Positions 63,571 to 64,000 of a DNA stretch of 64,000 nt are shown here, piece by piece (the first letter of the stretch is position 1; each line of letters opens with the position of its first letter). Where the stretch lies: positions 1,674,001-1,738,000 of the forward strand of contig NZ_BPMV01000001.1 of the NCBI RefSeq assembly GCF_019656655.1, in the 5' to 3' direction. The translations under genes were made by a program, and so were the position numbers. The notes beneath the pieces are model-generated. The model was not told the origin of the DNA. It worked only from the letters and a program-made list of their open reading frames with translations, and did not search any database. This stretch comes from Tsukamurella sp. TY48 (GTDB taxonomy: Bacteria; Actinomycetota; Actinomycetes; Mycobacteriales; Mycobacteriaceae).

Positions 63571-64000
63571 CCGGGCTCGGCGCCACCCTGCGGCTGGTGG
63601 TGCGGCGCGACCGCATCCAGCTGGTGGTGTGGCTGTTGCTGTACGTGGCGATGGCGGCCTCGGCCTATTCCACCGCGAAGACCAACTACACCGACCAGGC
63701 CGCACTCGACTCGGCCGCGCGCGCCGCGAGCGAGAACCCCTCGCTCGTCGCGATGTTCGGCCCGGTGTACTCCGCCACCGTCGGCGCCGTGGGCATGATC
63801 AAGATGGTGGTGATGATGGCCGCCGCGCTCGGCCTGCTCACCGGCCTGCTGGTGATCCGGCACACCCGTGCCGACGAGGAATCGGGGCGGCGGGAAATGC
63901 TGGGCGCCTCCGCCATCGACCGCATCGCACCGCCCCTGGCCGCGCTCATCGAGTCCGTCGTGCTCAGCCTGGCGATCGGCGTGCTCAGCGCGCTCACGCT
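63567..64000 (+). CDS. ABC-2 exporter permease, truncated by window end
   Basis: ATG 63567 overlaps the ATP-binding gene's stop. The visible 144 residues start with a helix after [10 protein letters not shown], have a long extracytoplasmic loop ([16 protein letters not shown]), and a second hydrophobic segment ([20 protein letters not shown]) followed by [15 protein letters not shown], a feature of the polyketide-antibiotic exporter-type ABC-2 permeases. The rest lies beyond the window. The substrate is unknown. Confidence 0.8.
   Translation, partial: MTGLGATLRLVVRRDRIQLVVWLLLYVAMAASAYSTAKTNYTDQAALDSAARAASENPSLVAMFGPVYSATVGAVGMIKMVVMMAAALGLLTGLLVIRHTRADEESGRREMLGASAIDRIAPPLAALIESVVLSLAIGVLSALT

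Overview
The window is high-GC (about 70%) actinobacterial DNA. Gene content and order place it in the mycolic-acid group (Mycobacteriales). The run galactofuranan genes, SpoIID/LGFP protein, HAD/acyltransferase, MBL-Rieske protein, serS, septum protein, zincin, phosphoglycerate-mutase-like, pheA, iron-boxed DUF2470 gene, LCP protein, glpQ, sodA, rraA, gltD, gltB follows the Rv3807c-Rv3859c end of the Mycobacterium tuberculosis chromosome, as I recall it. Tsukamurella or a close relative seems most likely. The genus call is inference; no 16S or marker gene was available.

Layout. (1) 1-6070, minus strand: arabinogalactan operon glf-glfT2-PAP2 phosphatase-ubiA (partial), every junction a 4-nt stop/start overlap, preceded by a secreted SpoIID/LGFP cell-wall protein. 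(2) 6150-7230: a lower-GC islet with a WXG100-like remnant and an immunity-like gene. (3) 7225-17180: HAD/acyltransferase pair, divergent MBL-Rieske plus roadblock pair, three tandem membrane paralogues plus a DUF3592 protein, serS, septum protein and minimal zincin. (4) 17198-21082: phosphoglycerate-mutase-like, pheA, an inactive YpfJ-type peptidase homologue and an IdeR-boxed DUF2470 gene. (5) 21165-34248: TetR/DHA2 efflux pair, NCS2 permease, CPBP protease, LCP ligase, glpQ, rhodanese, sppA and small membrane proteins. (6) 34386-45855: sodA, a frameshifted DUF559-type gene between hairpins, a manganese riboswitch with its GDT1 exporter, an SDR, an XRE/ImmA-IrrE/DUF6545 cassette, a RecB-like nuclease and a GDSL hydrolase. 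(7) 45897-64000: MFS and aldehyde dehydrogenase, rraA, a Tat-exported isochorismatase-like protein, S4 protein, alpha/beta hydrolase, DUF937, gltD/gltB, a CsoR-type-operator DsbA/SQR operon, M15 peptidase, and a GbsR-like regulator divergent from an ABC exporter cut by the window end.

Regulation visible in sequence: a manganese riboswitch with an overlapping terminator, an IdeR/DtxR box, TetR-, CsoR- and MarR-type palindromes, a five-unit 9-bp-period array upstream of the SpoIID gene (possibly MtrA), and many genes whose -10 hexamer (TANNNT) ends 6-7 nt before the start codon, implying leaderless transcription. At least three genes (SpoIID/LGFP, LCP, DUF559-type) carry apparent frameshifts, two in GC-rich low-complexity tracts; these may be consensus errors or real.
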